This document shows positions 29,213 to 38,486 of a stretch of 38,486 nucleotides of DNA, in pieces (position 1 is the stretch's first letter; every line of letters starts with the position of its first letter). The DNA lies in the NCBI GenBank assembly GCA_007120085.1, contig SKOK01000135.1, positions 1 to 38,486 of the forward strand, given 5' to 3'. Source of the DNA: Bacteroidales bacterium (lineage in GTDB: Bacteria > Bacteroidota > Bacteroidia > Bacteroidales > UBA7960). The position numbers and the translations under genes were made by a program. The notes under the pieces are model-generated. The model was not told where the DNA came from. It saw nothing but the letters and a program-made list of their open reading frames with translations, and searched no databases.

Positions 29213-30324
29213 ATCCAACCTACGCAATAAACATTCACGAACTGGAGGATCAACTGTCCCTGATGGCTGCTGATGAAGATGTTCAATCGGTTTTACTGAT
29301 GGGTGCCGATGAGGGCCACCCGGCAAAGGAAGAACTGGATCCTCTGTTGGCAGCTTTCCCAAAACCACTTATTGGTGGCATATTTCCGGAGATAATCACT
29401 GATAACAAACGCACAAAAACCGGATTCCTGCTTTTCCCCTTATCATTTGAACTAAAAACGACAGTGATTGAGCTAAGTTGCGATGATAGTGACTGTATTG
29501 ATCTTCTGAAAAACAAATTTGACGTAAATGAGATCAAACGGGCAAAAAGTCTTTTTGTCTTTGTTGATGCGTTTGGCCATAAGAAAAAGAGCTTTGTGCA
29601 TTCCCTCTTTAATTTTTTTGGAAACACGGTGAAATACCTTGGTGGAGGTGCTGGCTCGTTGTCATTTGAACCCTTTGAATGCATTTTGCATAACAGCGGG
29701 GCATATCAGAATGCGGCAGTGCTTGGATTATGTGAGCAACCGCTATCACTGGGCGTGGCACATGGGTGGACACCGATCGGCAAACCCCTGAAGGTAACAA
29801 AGGCAGAAGGCAACAGCATCATCAGCCTTGAGTGGAAGCCGGCTTTTGAGACCTATAAGGAACAGATTGAAAGGCATTCGGGCTTAAGCATCACGGAAGA
29901 AAATTTCTTTGACATTGCGAAATCATACCCGCTGGGAATGGTAAAACTTGACAGTGAGATGGTGATCAGGGATCCTTACCGTGCTGAAAGCGGGGTGCTG
30001 CATATTGTGGATGAGGTTCCGGAAGGCGAATATGTCCGGATCATGCATGGCAATATCGACTCCTTGCTGAACGGGGCCGGGGCCGCCCTTGATGAGGCAA
30101 AAACATACGCCAGGAGAATGGATCAACCTTCAATGCTGTGCATCGACTGCATCTCACGCGTACTCTACATGCAGGATGACTTTTCCAGGGAAATTAAGGT
30201 TGTCAGCGACCAGCAAGCAGTTAACGGTGCACTGAGCATAGGTGAGATTGCCAATGCCGGCGAAACATTCCTGGAGGTTTACAATAAAACAATCGTAATC
30301 GCATTATGGCAAACGAAAACTTAG
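29209..30324 (+). CDS. FIST domain sensory protein
   Basis: 371 aa; VQSVLLMGADEGHPAKEELDPLLAAFPKPLIGGIFPEII...AAVLGLCEQPLSLGVAHGWTPIGKPLKVTKAEGNSI...MLCIDCISRVLYMQ; ATGA overlap with the preceding regulator. Confidence 0.85.
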   Translation: MNPTYAINIHELEDQLSLMAADEDVQSVLLMGADEGHPAKEELDPLLAAFPKPLIGGIFPEIITDNKRTKTGFLLFPLSFELKTTVIELSCDDSDCIDLLKNKFDVNEIKRAKSLFVFVDAFGHKKKSFVHSLFNFFGNTVKYLGGGAGSLSFEPFECILHNSGAYQNAAVLGLCEQPLSLGVAHGWTPIGKPLKVTKAEGNSIISLEWKPAFETYKEQIERHSGLSITEENFFDIAKSYPLGMVKLDSEMVIRDPYRAESGVLHIVDEVPEGEYVRIMHGNIDSLLNGAGAALDEAKTYARRMDQPSMLCIDCISRVLYMQDDFSREIKVVSDQQAVNGALSIGEIANAGETFLEVYNKTIVIALWQTKT

Positions 30325-32630
30325 AAACCAGGGTGCTGCTGGAGATTGCCCTGCAGCAGCTTTATGAAGGCAGTGCCGGGAAAATTCTACAGCATACACT
30401 GCCAATTTACATGCGCAAGCTCAATTGCTTCATGGCCGGCGTTGTGGTCGCCGACAAAGAAGAGGTGGTGATACCGTATACCTTCTATGGTTCAGATAGC
30501 TGGCATGAACTCAAGCAGTTTTTTCTTGAACAGAATACTGACCAGGCTCGGCTTGTTGAATACCAAGCCGGGGGGAAATACTACTATGGCTATTCGATGC
30601 CGCACTATGGATGGTTAGTGTTGGGAAAAAATCAAGCTTTTGCTGTCGACATAAAGAACGAACTTGTGCGACTTGTTAGCCAGCTTGGCCGGTCGCTCTG
30701 CCAGGCGGAAGAAGAGGCACGCCTGAAACTACTGCAAAACCTGATCAATAATTCTTCTGATGCGGTGCAGGTAGCAAAAGAGTCGGGCCAGATTTACTAT
30801 ATAAACCATCTGGCTGAAGAGCGCCTGGGGATAAAACAGCAAGATGCCCACAAGTATCATATCCGGGATTATGAGTCCGTTTTCAAGGAAGAAGGAGCCT
30901 GGGAAAAGCATGTTAAAGAATTGAAGAGCAAAGGATTTCTAACATTAGAGGGCTTGAACATCAACCAGACCACCGGTCATAGATTTCCGGTTGAGGTCAC
31001 CGTAAAATACATTCAAATAGGCTCTGAAGGTTATGTTATTGCCAACTCACGCGACATCAGTGAGCGCAAAGCTACCGAAAAACAGCTGGCCGAAGCAAAA
31101 AGCGTCGCTGAAAGGGCATCCCAAGCCAAAGAGCTGTTCCTGGCAAACATGAGCCATGAGATCCGCACACCACTCAATGTGATCATTGGCATGATCAGAC
31201 AGCTGAGCCGGGAAACACTCAGCGGTGACCAGTTGTATTATGTAAATCAATCGGCTGCGGCAGCCACCCACCTCCTGGCAATACTCAACAACATACTGGA
31301 CATGACCAGTATTGAAGCCGGCGAGCTGGTGCTCGAAAACAAGGATTTCAGCATAAGCGCCATTGCACAAAATGCCCAAAGCATCCTTTCATCGCAGGCT
31401 AATGAAAAAAACATTGATTTTCAGCTGCATATTTCACCCCAGGTGAAAGAGGCGCTGTATGGAGATGATGTGCGCATCAGGCAAATCCTGATCAACCTGC
31501 TGGATAATGCCATCAAATTTACAGAAAAAGGTTTTGTAAGACTTTCCATATCAGTGTCTGAAACGACTGCAAACAAGCAGGTAGTGCGTTTCGACATTGA
31601 AGACAGTGGCATTGGCATGTCTGATGATTTTACATCAGACGTTTTTAAAACCTTTACCCAGGAACAAGCCACCGCCAACCGGCAGTTCGGTGGTGCAGGG
31701 CTTGGTTTAAACATTGCCCATGACCTGCTCCAGCTGATGGGCTCAGAACTAAAGTTAAAAAGCAAGAAAGGAACAGGTACACACATAAGCTTTGAATTGA
31801 AGCTGCCCGCCGGTGATCCAGAGAAGATATCCGGTAAAAGCATCAGCATCAATGCCAATGCCTTTGAAGGCTTTCGTGTGATGCTGGCCGAAGACAATGA
31901 CATGAACCGCTTCATTGCGCTGCACAGCCTTTCGCACGTGGGATGCATCGTGTCAGAAGCGACCAATGGCAAGGAAGCTGTTGAACTGGCCAGGAAAGAA
32001 GCTTTTGACCTCATCCTCATGGACATCCAGATGCCCGAAATGGATGGGCTGGAAGCAACCAGGATTATCCGCAATGAACTCAAAATTGACACACCCGTCA
32101 TTGCCCTCACGGCAAATGCCTTTAAACATGATATTGATAAATATTTAGCCAATGGCATCAACGACTACGTCATCAAACCTTACGACGAACAAGACTTTTA
32201 CCGTAAAATAAGTCATTATTTCAGCCTGGCAAAAATTGCTGAAGGGTCAGCAACAGAAAGCCCCGCAGGCAAGCAGGCCAGTCCGCCGCTTTACAATCTT
32301 GACAAACTCCGGGATTTGAGCAAGGGCAATGAAGGCTTTGTTCAGAAAATGCTGGGTATATTTGTTGCACTTGCACAGGATGGCATCAACAAACTGGAAG
32401 ATGCGCAGAAAAACAACGACAGGGAAGCAATGCGCAAAATGGCACATAAGATGAAACCCAGCATTGATCAACTGGATATCAAATCACTTTATGAAAAGGT
32501 GCGAATGCCGGAAAAGCCCGCATTTCGCGAGCTTTCCGGTGATGAAGTTAACGACTGGGTTAATGATGTTACCAAAACACTTATGAAAGTTTCCCGGCAG
32601 ATCAGTGAGCGGGAAATCAACACTGACTAA
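30306..32630 (+). CDS. Hybrid histidine kinase: N-terminal sensor-like region, PAS, HisKA, HATPase, REC, Hpt
   Basis: 774 aa; [57 protein letters not shown]...[20 protein letters not shown], Hpt-like [15 protein letters not shown]; start overlaps the FIST ORF by 19 nt. Confidence 0.95.
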   Translation: MANENLETRVLLEIALQQLYEGSAGKILQHTLPIYMRKLNCFMAGVVVADKEEVVIPYTFYGSDSWHELKQFFLEQNTDQARLVEYQAGGKYYYGYSMPHYGWLVLGKNQAFAVDIKNELVRLVSQLGRSLCQAEEEARLKLLQNLINNSSDAVQVAKESGQIYYINHLAEERLGIKQQDAHKYHIRDYESVFKEEGAWEKHVKELKSKGFLTLEGLNINQTTGHRFPVEVTVKYIQIGSEGYVIANSRDISERKATEKQLAEAKSVAERASQAKELFLANMSHEIRTPLNVIIGMIRQLSRETLSGDQLYYVNQSAAAATHLLAILNNILDMTSIEAGELVLENKDFSISAIAQNAQSILSSQANEKNIDFQLHISPQVKEALYGDDVRIRQILINLLDNAIKFTEKGFVRLSISVSETTANKQVVRFDIEDSGIGMSDDFTSDVFKTFTQEQATANRQFGGAGLGLNIAHDLLQLMGSELKLKSKKGTGTHISFELKLPAGDPEKISGKSISINANAFEGFRVMLAEDNDMNRFIALHSLSHVGCIVSEATNGKEAVELARKEAFDLILMDIQMPEMDGLEATRIIRNELKIDTPVIALTANAFKHDIDKYLANGINDYVIKPYDEQDFYRKISHYFSLAKIAEGSATESPAGKQASPPLYNLDKLRDLSKGNEGFVQKMLGIFVALAQDGINKLEDAQKNNDREAMRKMAHKMKPSIDQLDIKSLYEKVRMPEKPAFRELSGDEVNDWVNDVTKTLMKVSRQISEREINTD

Positions 32631-32639
32631 TCCCCGTGA

Positions 32640-34712
32640 TCAGTTATTGTTGTTATTGTTGTTAGGCCGGTTGTATATCTTGTTTGGATTTCTGTAACCG
32701 GGCTTATCCTTGTACCAGTCCATAAAACTGAACCCGCTGCTTTGTGCCCATTGAGGAAAAACAAGGTGAGCCACTACAATGTCTTCCTTTTCCATCGGAT
32801 AATCAAACCTTTCAGGGAGATGCATACCCCATGGCAAATTCGTAGCCGATTTGTAGTACTTTCCAATGGAAGGATCTGTATCATCATCGCCAGTGCCAAA
32901 ATAAGCGGTATTGACCAGGTCTGTTGGGGGATACCCTGGCAGATGCACTTCCCGCCCACGGTCTTGGTTTACAATCAGAAACGGATTATAAGGTGGCATT
33001 CCAATCGCCTGGGCTGTTTGTGGCGGGTCTAAAATGATCCTCACGGTGATCGACTCAGGCTCAACATAGTCCATATAAGGCTGTGTGTTTACGAAACCCG
33101 AACCAATGCCATCAAAAAGATTATACGTGTTATCGAAAGGAATGATGACCGCCTTGCTCTGGCCACTTTCCGTGTTGTTGGCATTCAATGATATGATGTT
33201 CCCTGTGTGGTTCAACCCGATCACATCAGCAACCACCGATGGCGGTACATCCAGCTGGAAACCAAAGCCATTTTTAAATCCCGCTCCAATAGCTTCAATG
33301 GTATAGGTAGCACGTATCTCTGCTACCAGGTTATCCGCATTTGTTATTTGATTGATATTGTAAGACAACACCAGGTCATTGAAGTCATAATCGCCTTTTT
33401 CCGGCCACAGGTCTTCGAAAGCCAGGCCTCCTACCCTGTTGCGGCCTGGGAAATAATTGTCAAAAGCCAGGTTGGGATCATCCGGATAATCATCCATTAC
33501 ATCTGGAATGCCATCTCCGTCTGTATCAATCAGGTTGGGATCAACCAAGGGAATTGACATCTTGTCAATGGCTTCAACCGGGTTGGATGTGACATAAAAA
33601 AGCGCATCGTTGAAATCATGGTCACAGCCACCATGCTCCCTGTTTAAGTCCTCAAAACCAATAACATGCAATTGACGTACAGCATCATAAAGCAAAACAG
33701 TGTGTTGCCTGAGTTCTGGATCAGACTCAGGGTTGAATGCCGGGTTTGAAAAAAAATGTACACGGGTTGTATTCACACTCGACGCTGCAAAACCATTGGC
33801 AATCAATACCCAACCAATACCAGTTCCTTCCGGAAAAGTTCCAAGGTGCAGTTTGTCTCCTGAAAACAAGCCACCCCCGCTGTTCATGTATGAGAAATTT
33901 GGAAATGCTATGATGATCTCATCAATGTCCTCTCTTGATGCAGGAGGGTTATTTATATCATAAGTGTAAAACCCCAGGGAATTACGGTGAGCAGCACCTT
34001 CGTGCACGAATGTGATATAAACATCTGCTTCTTCAAGCAATTGTATTTCAGTTTGATTGCCTTCTGCCAGGTAATGCGGATTATGAATAGGAACCGAAGC
34101 CCTTTCCGGCAATGCTGCGTCCAGGTCACGCAACAATTCAAAGTCAACAATGTCGCCAGGCTCAACCAGGCACAGTGGCACACCCTGATGACCATATTCG
34201 CACAAGAAAGAATAACCATCAGGCAATTCCTTAAGAAAGAAATCATCATCATCTGCCGGTGCAGACTTCGCACCATTACCACCAATCGTAAGGTTTAGCT
34301 GACCATTGCTGAGATCAGCAATGGTAAGGGTGGGCAGACCAATATAGCGCGTTACGACAAAAAGCTCTTCAGCAGTAAATTCAATTGGAAACATGACATT
34401 AAACACACCTGATGAATTTGTCATTCCGGTAAGCAACAAATCCCCCGAATCTTCAAATTCATCATAATCACGGTATATCTCAATGCGCGCACTGGGAATT
34501 GAATTGCCGTAGTTATCCTGTGTTAGAATATTGATTAACAGGATCTCTGTTGTTTTCCAGTCAAAATCATCGGCAATGACCATGTCATCACTCGAGTTGA
34601 TCTCGTCAGGGATTTGATCTTCCTCTTCCAGGTCCTTTTGGCAGGAATTCATTGTGATGACAAAAGGCAGCATCATGGCTGCAATCAAAAGCAATTTTAA
34701 ATGTTTTTTCAT
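32640..34712 (-). CDS. Secreted lipoprotein with DUF4114-like, Ca-binding and LruC-like domains
   Basis: 690 aa; signal peptide/lipobox ...VITMNSCQKDLEEED; GFEDLNREHGGCDHDFNDALFYVTSNP; DTDGDGIPDVMDDYPDDPN; LAFEDLWPEKGDYDFNDLVLSYNINQ; C-terminal Asn7. Confidence 0.88.
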   Translation of the reverse strand: MKKHLKLLLIAAMMLPFVITMNSCQKDLEEEDQIPDEINSSDDMVIADDFDWKTTEILLINILTQDNYGNSIPSARIEIYRDYDEFEDSGDLLLTGMTNSSGVFNVMFPIEFTAEELFVVTRYIGLPTLTIADLSNGQLNLTIGGNGAKSAPADDDDFFLKELPDGYSFLCEYGHQGVPLCLVEPGDIVDFELLRDLDAALPERASVPIHNPHYLAEGNQTEIQLLEEADVYITFVHEGAAHRNSLGFYTYDINNPPASREDIDEIIIAFPNFSYMNSGGGLFSGDKLHLGTFPEGTGIGWVLIANGFAASSVNTTRVHFFSNPAFNPESDPELRQHTVLLYDAVRQLHVIGFEDLNREHGGCDHDFNDALFYVTSNPVEAIDKMSIPLVDPNLIDTDGDGIPDVMDDYPDDPNLAFDNYFPGRNRVGGLAFEDLWPEKGDYDFNDLVLSYNINQITNADNLVAEIRATYTIEAIGAGFKNGFGFQLDVPPSVVADVIGLNHTGNIISLNANNTESGQSKAVIIPFDNTYNLFDGIGSGFVNTQPYMDYVEPESITVRIILDPPQTAQAIGMPPYNPFLIVNQDRGREVHLPGYPPTDLVNTAYFGTGDDDTDPSIGKYYKSATNLPWGMHLPERFDYPMEKEDIVVAHLVFPQWAQSSGFSFMDWYKDKPGYRNPNKIYNRPNNNNNNN

Positions 34713-34897
34713 GATTTGTCTATATTATTTTATGTTTGTTGGTCATTTTGTGCAGCAAAAATCTTTTAATCTATATTGCTGCAATTTACAAAATATTTTC
34801 TACTCTAAATACATTTATGCTCTTGCATTACCAACAAACAGGCCAAAAACATAATACACTGATTTTTAGCTTATTGGCAAAAAATAAGGCTTTGTCA

Positions 34898-34929
34898 TTT
34901 TCCAGATTTTGTTATTTTTCCAGATTTTG
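34898..34929. repeat. 18-bp-spaced direct repeat TTTTCCAGATTTTG x2
   Basis: Identical 14-mers at 34898-34911 and 34916-34929 in the divergent intergenic region. Confidence 0.6.
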
Positions 34930-35117
34930 GAAACAATCGTTTATTTAGGCATGAAAATACGGGAAAGATGAATTGGATGCTTTTTTCATAAAAACAATAC
35001 AAGTTCACGCAACATAACACTTGCTTTTTGTATTTTTACGGAATGCAATTTTCGCCCTCCCGGTATTTTTAACAATACATCAATGCTGGAAGCAGAGCGA
35101 CAACTGCACGTTTCTGT

Positions 35118-36272
35118 ATGGACAAACACAAAACATATCGCATTGCTTTTCTTACATCATTTGACCCCGGTGATGAAAGAAAATTATCAGGTTCTTCATA
35201 TTACATGCTCAGGGCATTAGAGAGGCAGGGTTGTTTTGTTGATAAGCTGGGGCCTCTTAATGTTCGGAAATGGTTAAAGGGGCCATTGGCACGCCTGTCG
35301 CAAAGCTTTAAACGCCCCTACCACCTTGGGCACAGTTATTTGATGGCTTACTTGTATGCCAATGCACTCCAGGATAAACTAAAAAAACAGCATTTTGATT
35401 GCATTTTTGCACCAAGATCATCTACAGAAATCGCATTATTAAATACACCAATCCCAATTATTTATTACTCCGATGCGACTTTTTCTTCTTTATACAACTA
35501 TTATGAGTGGTTTTCAAACTTTATGCGCATTTCTGAACGGGAAGGCAACCGCATCGAAAAGGCTGCATTGAATAATTGCACATATGCCGTATTTTCGTCG
35601 GAATGGGCGGCCCATTCAGCCATCAATGATTATTGCATCGATGCATCAAAAGTCAGCATTGTGCCCATGGGGCCAAACCTGAGGCAGATACCAGGCAGGG
35701 AGCTGGCCCTGCAAGCCAGGGAAAAAGACAAGTGTAAGTTGTTATTCATTGGTGTGGAATGGGAAAGGAAGGGCGGACAAATTGCTTTTGACACCATGCA
35801 GGCATTAAAGGCAAAGGGGATTAATGCTTCACTGACCATGGTTGGCTGCACCCCGCCACCCTCGGTTCAGGACGCTGACCTGCACGTCATTCCCAGGCTA
35901 AACAAGGCCAATCCGGCAGAATACGAAAAGTTCATGGAGTTGCTGTCAACACACCATTTTTTCATTTTGCCCACCCGTGCTGAATGCTTTGGCGTGGTGT
36001 TCTGCGAAGCCAGTGCGTTCGGCTTGCCATCAATTACCACGGATACCGGTGGCATCCCTTCTGCGGTGCGCAATGGAGTCAATGGATACAGATTACATCT
36101 GACAGCAACGGGCGAAGAATATGCTGAACGGATTGCAAGCCTGTTTTCTGACTACGACAACCAGTACGTCCCATTGTGCATCAGCTCACGCAATATCTTT
36201 GAAAAAGAACTCAACTGGGATGCCTTCGCAGTAAAGATGATGGTGCTTTTTGAGAGGGCAAGCATTGCTTGA
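35118..36272 (+). CDS. Glycosyltransferase family 4-like protein
   Basis: 384 aa; KLLFIGVEWERKGGQIAFDTMQAL, FFILPTRAECFGVVFCEASAFGLPSITTDTGGIPSAV (EX7E). Confidence 0.93.
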   Translation: MDKHKTYRIAFLTSFDPGDERKLSGSSYYMLRALERQGCFVDKLGPLNVRKWLKGPLARLSQSFKRPYHLGHSYLMAYLYANALQDKLKKQHFDCIFAPRSSTEIALLNTPIPIIYYSDATFSSLYNYYEWFSNFMRISEREGNRIEKAALNNCTYAVFSSEWAAHSAINDYCIDASKVSIVPMGPNLRQIPGRELALQAREKDKCKLLFIGVEWERKGGQIAFDTMQALKAKGINASLTMVGCTPPPSVQDADLHVIPRLNKANPAEYEKFMELLSTHHFFILPTRAECFGVVFCEASAFGLPSITTDTGGIPSAVRNGVNGYRLHLTATGEEYAERIASLFSDYDNQYVPLCISSRNIFEKELNWDAFAVKMMVLFERASIA

Positions 36273-36336
36273 AGCTTACAGTTGATTCTGCCAAAACACC
36301 ACGGGTGCAGAAGATCATCAAAATCCTGTCAGGCAT

Positions 36337-37431
36337 TTAAGTTTTGTTATTTTCCAGCTTTAGAATTTCCCTGATCACTTTCCTGGCCATGAAACCAAGG
36401 GCTTTCCCCCTGTAAGAGAAGTCATTGAATGTGCCAATCACATACGATTCGGTAATGGGGTGGTAAAACATGAATGCCCCGGTTGCTCCCACACATCCCC
36501 AGCAGGCATATTTTGCGGGCATGATGACCGGCAGGGTCTTCATCTTCCAGATGGCATATCCGTAGCGGAAGCCCAGCGTCGGGAAGCCCATGTTGATGTC
36601 GTCGCTGATCATGCGGTTGAGTGTTTCTTTCTTAATGAGATGCCCGTTTTGCAGTGCTTTCATGAACAGCAGGTATTCACCAAGCGGTGCAGTCACACTG
36701 CCACCGGCATAATCAACCTGGTGGATGCCATTTATCGAGAACAGGCTCCGGCCATTTACGTACAATGGTGCAGTGGGCGTTTTTGATGCCTTTTTTGGTG
36801 TTGAGAAGCCATACATATAGGCATGGTGCATGCCTATTCGATCAAAAACAAATTCATGCATCACCTCGTGGAATGCCTTTCCCGTAATGTTTTCTATGAT
36901 CAAGCCCAACAGGTAATAGTTTGTATCCGTATAGAAATGCCGTTTACCCGGAACTGCGACGGGCTTCAGATTCTCCCTGCCCCACTTTACAGCTTCCTTT
37001 GGCGTTATCCTGAAATCCGGTTCCTGGATCATTTTCTTCATCAGGTGGTAAAAAACGTCATTCAGACCGGAGGTTTGCATCAGCAGGTGCCTGATGGTTA
37101 TCTTTTCTGAATGATCCTGGGCTTTAAATACGTGCAGGCCTTTCATCAGATCTGCATCAAGATGCTTGTGGATTGGGTCGTCAAAGTCCAGCATTCGCCG
37201 CTCATGGAGCATACCGGTGACTGTGGCCGTAAACAACTTTCCTACGCTGGCCAGGTGATTCGGCTGGGAACTATCGGCTTTGACATCTCCTGTGGCGCCT
37301 TCGGCAATGTCCAGGTGGATATCGTGTTTCTCAGAATGTACGAGCAGGTAAGCATTCTTAACCTTCCTGTCGTCTTGCACCTTTTTCCTGAAGGCGGCTT
37401 CGATGTTTGATTGGATGGTGGTGGGGTTCAT
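36337..37431 (-). CDS. Serine hydrolase, beta-lactamase/class C-like
   Basis: ORF opens at 37473 but likely start is MNPTTIQ at 37431; NHLASVGKLFTATVTGML (SxxK), YTDTNYYLLGLIIENITGK (YxN-like). Confidence 0.9.
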   Translation of the reverse strand: MNPTTIQSNIEAAFRKKVQDDRKVKNAYLLVHSEKHDIHLDIAEGATGDVKADSSQPNHLASVGKLFTATVTGMLHERRMLDFDDPIHKHLDADLMKGLHVFKAQDHSEKITIRHLLMQTSGLNDVFYHLMKKMIQEPDFRITPKEAVKWGRENLKPVAVPGKRHFYTDTNYYLLGLIIENITGKAFHEVMHEFVFDRIGMHHAYMYGFSTPKKASKTPTAPLYVNGRSLFSINGIHQVDYAGGSVTAPLGEYLLFMKALQNGHLIKKETLNRMISDDINMGFPTLGFRYGYAIWKMKTLPVIMPAKYACWGCVGATGAFMFYHPITESYVIGTFNDFSYRGKALGFMARKVIREILKLENNKT

Positions 37432-37464
37432 GGTTGCGGGTTGCTGGTTGCTGGTTGCTGAGTT
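37432..37464 (-). repeat. Heptamer array (AACCAGC)n upstream of serine hydrolase start
   Basis: Plus strand ggttgcgggttgctggttgctggttgctgag, 7-nt period, adjacent to ATG 37431. Confidence 0.75.
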
Positions 37465-37492
37465 GATCATCATCTTCTATCTTCTTTAATCA

Positions 37493-37525
37493 CAAAGATA
37501 AGGTCATTTCATCAAATCACAGCAA
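37493..37525 (-). promoter_or_regulatory. Candidate promoter for serine hydrolase (TATCTTTG, TTG)
   Basis: Plus strand CAAAGATA at 37493-37500 and CAA at 37523-37525; 22-nt spacing. Confidence 0.5.
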
Positions 37526-37645
37526 TTTCAGACCAGTGAGCATCGAGTTTTACTTTATGCATTTCTGCTGATACATCTTTCATCTGTTTATATTTGCGAA
37601 AGTGATTGTATGTCTGCGGCTTGTACTTATTCCTAAGATGGTGAA

Positions 37646-37733
37646 TGGATGTTAGATATTAGAAGTCAGATGTTAGATTTTCTTTTCCAAACCTCTATCT
37701 TCCAACCTCTAACCTCTAACTTCCACCATCCAG
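37646..37733. repeat. Heptamer array that switches strand (NNNTTAG units then TCTAACN/TCCAACC units)
   Basis: atgttag atattag aagtcag atgttag ... acctcta tcttcca acctcta acctcta acttcca ccatcca. Confidence 0.75.
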
Positions 37734-37959
37734 CTTGCATAATCATCCCCCTGTGTGTCAAAAATCCTGTCATGGGTGTTTGGCTTCGCCGAGCTCGCAA
37801 GTGCTCGGTTCATGTGTTTATAATTTCTATCACTACTGTCAGGTGAATAATTATATACGGCCTAACGGGACTGCCTCGATAGGGACGAAACATATCAAGC
37901 GTTTCAGAGCTATCACCTAATGTTTCCCGGACATTAGTGTAAATTTTTTATAAAACCAA

Positions 37960-37989
37960 TTGTATCATTAATTTTATGGCGTATATTTG
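37960..37989 (+). promoter_or_regulatory. Candidate Bacteroidetes-type promoter TTG-N19-TATATTTG
   Basis: TTG 37960-37962 and TATATTTG 37982-37989, ideal spacing; no ORF for ~200 nt downstream. Confidence 0.5.
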
Positions 37990-38186
37990 CAATCATATAT
38001 CTTTATTATATTGCTTCTTAATTTAATTTTATCATTTTAAAAAAACATTGTTTCCGACCGGTTGTTGATTGTATCCAGGCTCAAAATTGGCAAATCAGGA
38101 TTCGAAGAGCTAACGGCAGAAAGCAAATAGAGGTCAAACATGCTCATAATTAGATAAAAAAACCATAAATTTGAAAAAACACCATC

Positions 38187-38372
38187 ATGAAGTATTTAGA
38201 CCCAAAGAGTGTTCTCACATTTAAGCGGGTATTTGAAATGAATATACCTAAAAAGGACATCATAAATTTGACAGAGCTGTCCAAAGAAGTTTAGGCAAGG
38301 CTGACGAAACTTTATGATAAATATGGGAAGGATGCAATACTGAATATTAGGGAATTAAATGATATAGATTGA
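38187..38372 (+). pseudogene. Degenerate Rpn/PD-(D/E)XK transposase-like remnant
   Basis: MKYLDPKSVLTFKRVFEMNIPKKDIINLTELSKEV*ARLTKLYDKYGKDAILNIRELNDID*; N-terminus resembles (R/K)YLDPKNDLTFKRVFGE of the Rpn family, with in-frame TAG at 38292. Confidence 0.5.
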
Positions 38373-38427
38373 ATGCTTTAGAGAATCGAAACCAACGTAA
38401 TAAAAACCAAAAAATACAAATAATACC

Positions 38428-38486
38428 ATGCAGAATTATCTTAATCAGCTTATTGGCGACATGCGATGCGCAGCCAAAAACCTGCC
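38428..38486 (+). CDS. Start of an unidentified ORF truncated by window edge
   Basis: MQNYLNQLIGDMRCAAKNLP... open to the end of the window. Confidence 0.35.
   Translation, partial: MQNYLNQLIGDMRCAAKNL

Noticed and set aside
31421-32161. 246-aa minus-strand ORF within the hybrid kinase
   Set aside because: Antisense shadow of HATPase/REC coding; low-complexity composition and no domain pattern.
32615-32645. ACTGA...TCAGT hairpin between the convergent stops
   Set aside because: Only a 5-bp stem and no U tract; not a credible bidirectional terminator.
34741-34760. Possible sigma54 promoter (TGGTCATTTTGTGCA)
   Set aside because: GG-to-GC spacing is 9 rather than 10 and flanking consensus is poor.
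36343-36362. TTTTGTTATTTTCCAGCTTT resembling the 34898 direct repeat
   Set aside because: Lies in the C-terminal coding sequence of the serine hydrolase; likely chance similarity in AT-rich DNA.

Overview
Chromosomal window from a Bacteroidetes-type genome (inferred from TTG/TAnnTTTG promoters, LruC and lipoprotein families, and hybrid kinase style). Left part: 5' part of an ABC (MacB/FtsX-type) permease on the minus strand, which the ORF track misses; a stand-alone TrpB2-type tryptophan synthase beta chain; a beta-oxidation-like cluster (acyl-CoA dehydrogenase, enoyl-CoA hydratase, 3-hydroxyacyl-CoA dehydrogenase, SCP2-like thiolase); and a lipoprotein, SRPBCC protein, MsrB, histidine kinase and YjbQ. 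Centre (12.7-32.6 kb): a compact signalling island with PAS hybrid kinase, 53-aa coiled-coil sORF, CheW, CheR-TPR, CheW, MCP, CheA-REC, CheB, REC-HK, PAS/GAF hybrid HK, REC-HK, sigma54 activator, FIST protein and a hybrid HK-REC-Hpt. The gene content matches the Wsp alternative-function chemosensory system, but the WspR (GGDEF) position holds a REC-histidine kinase and the only DNA-binding output is a sigma54 activator. Right part: LruC/DUF4114-like lipoprotein, GT4 glycosyltransferase, serine hydrolase, and a degenerate Rpn/PD-(D/E)XK-like remnant. The strongest unannotated signals are: (1) the Wsp-like system rewired to kinases; (2) a 25-aa leader ORF with FFF and WAWW behind a Bacteroidetes-type promoter upstream of trpB2, a candidate attenuator; (3) degenerate 7-nt-period arrays in many intergenic spacers, several directly abutting start codons, partly embedded in a composite repeat present in inverted copies around the fatty-acid genes. 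All calls were made by eye; no searches were run.
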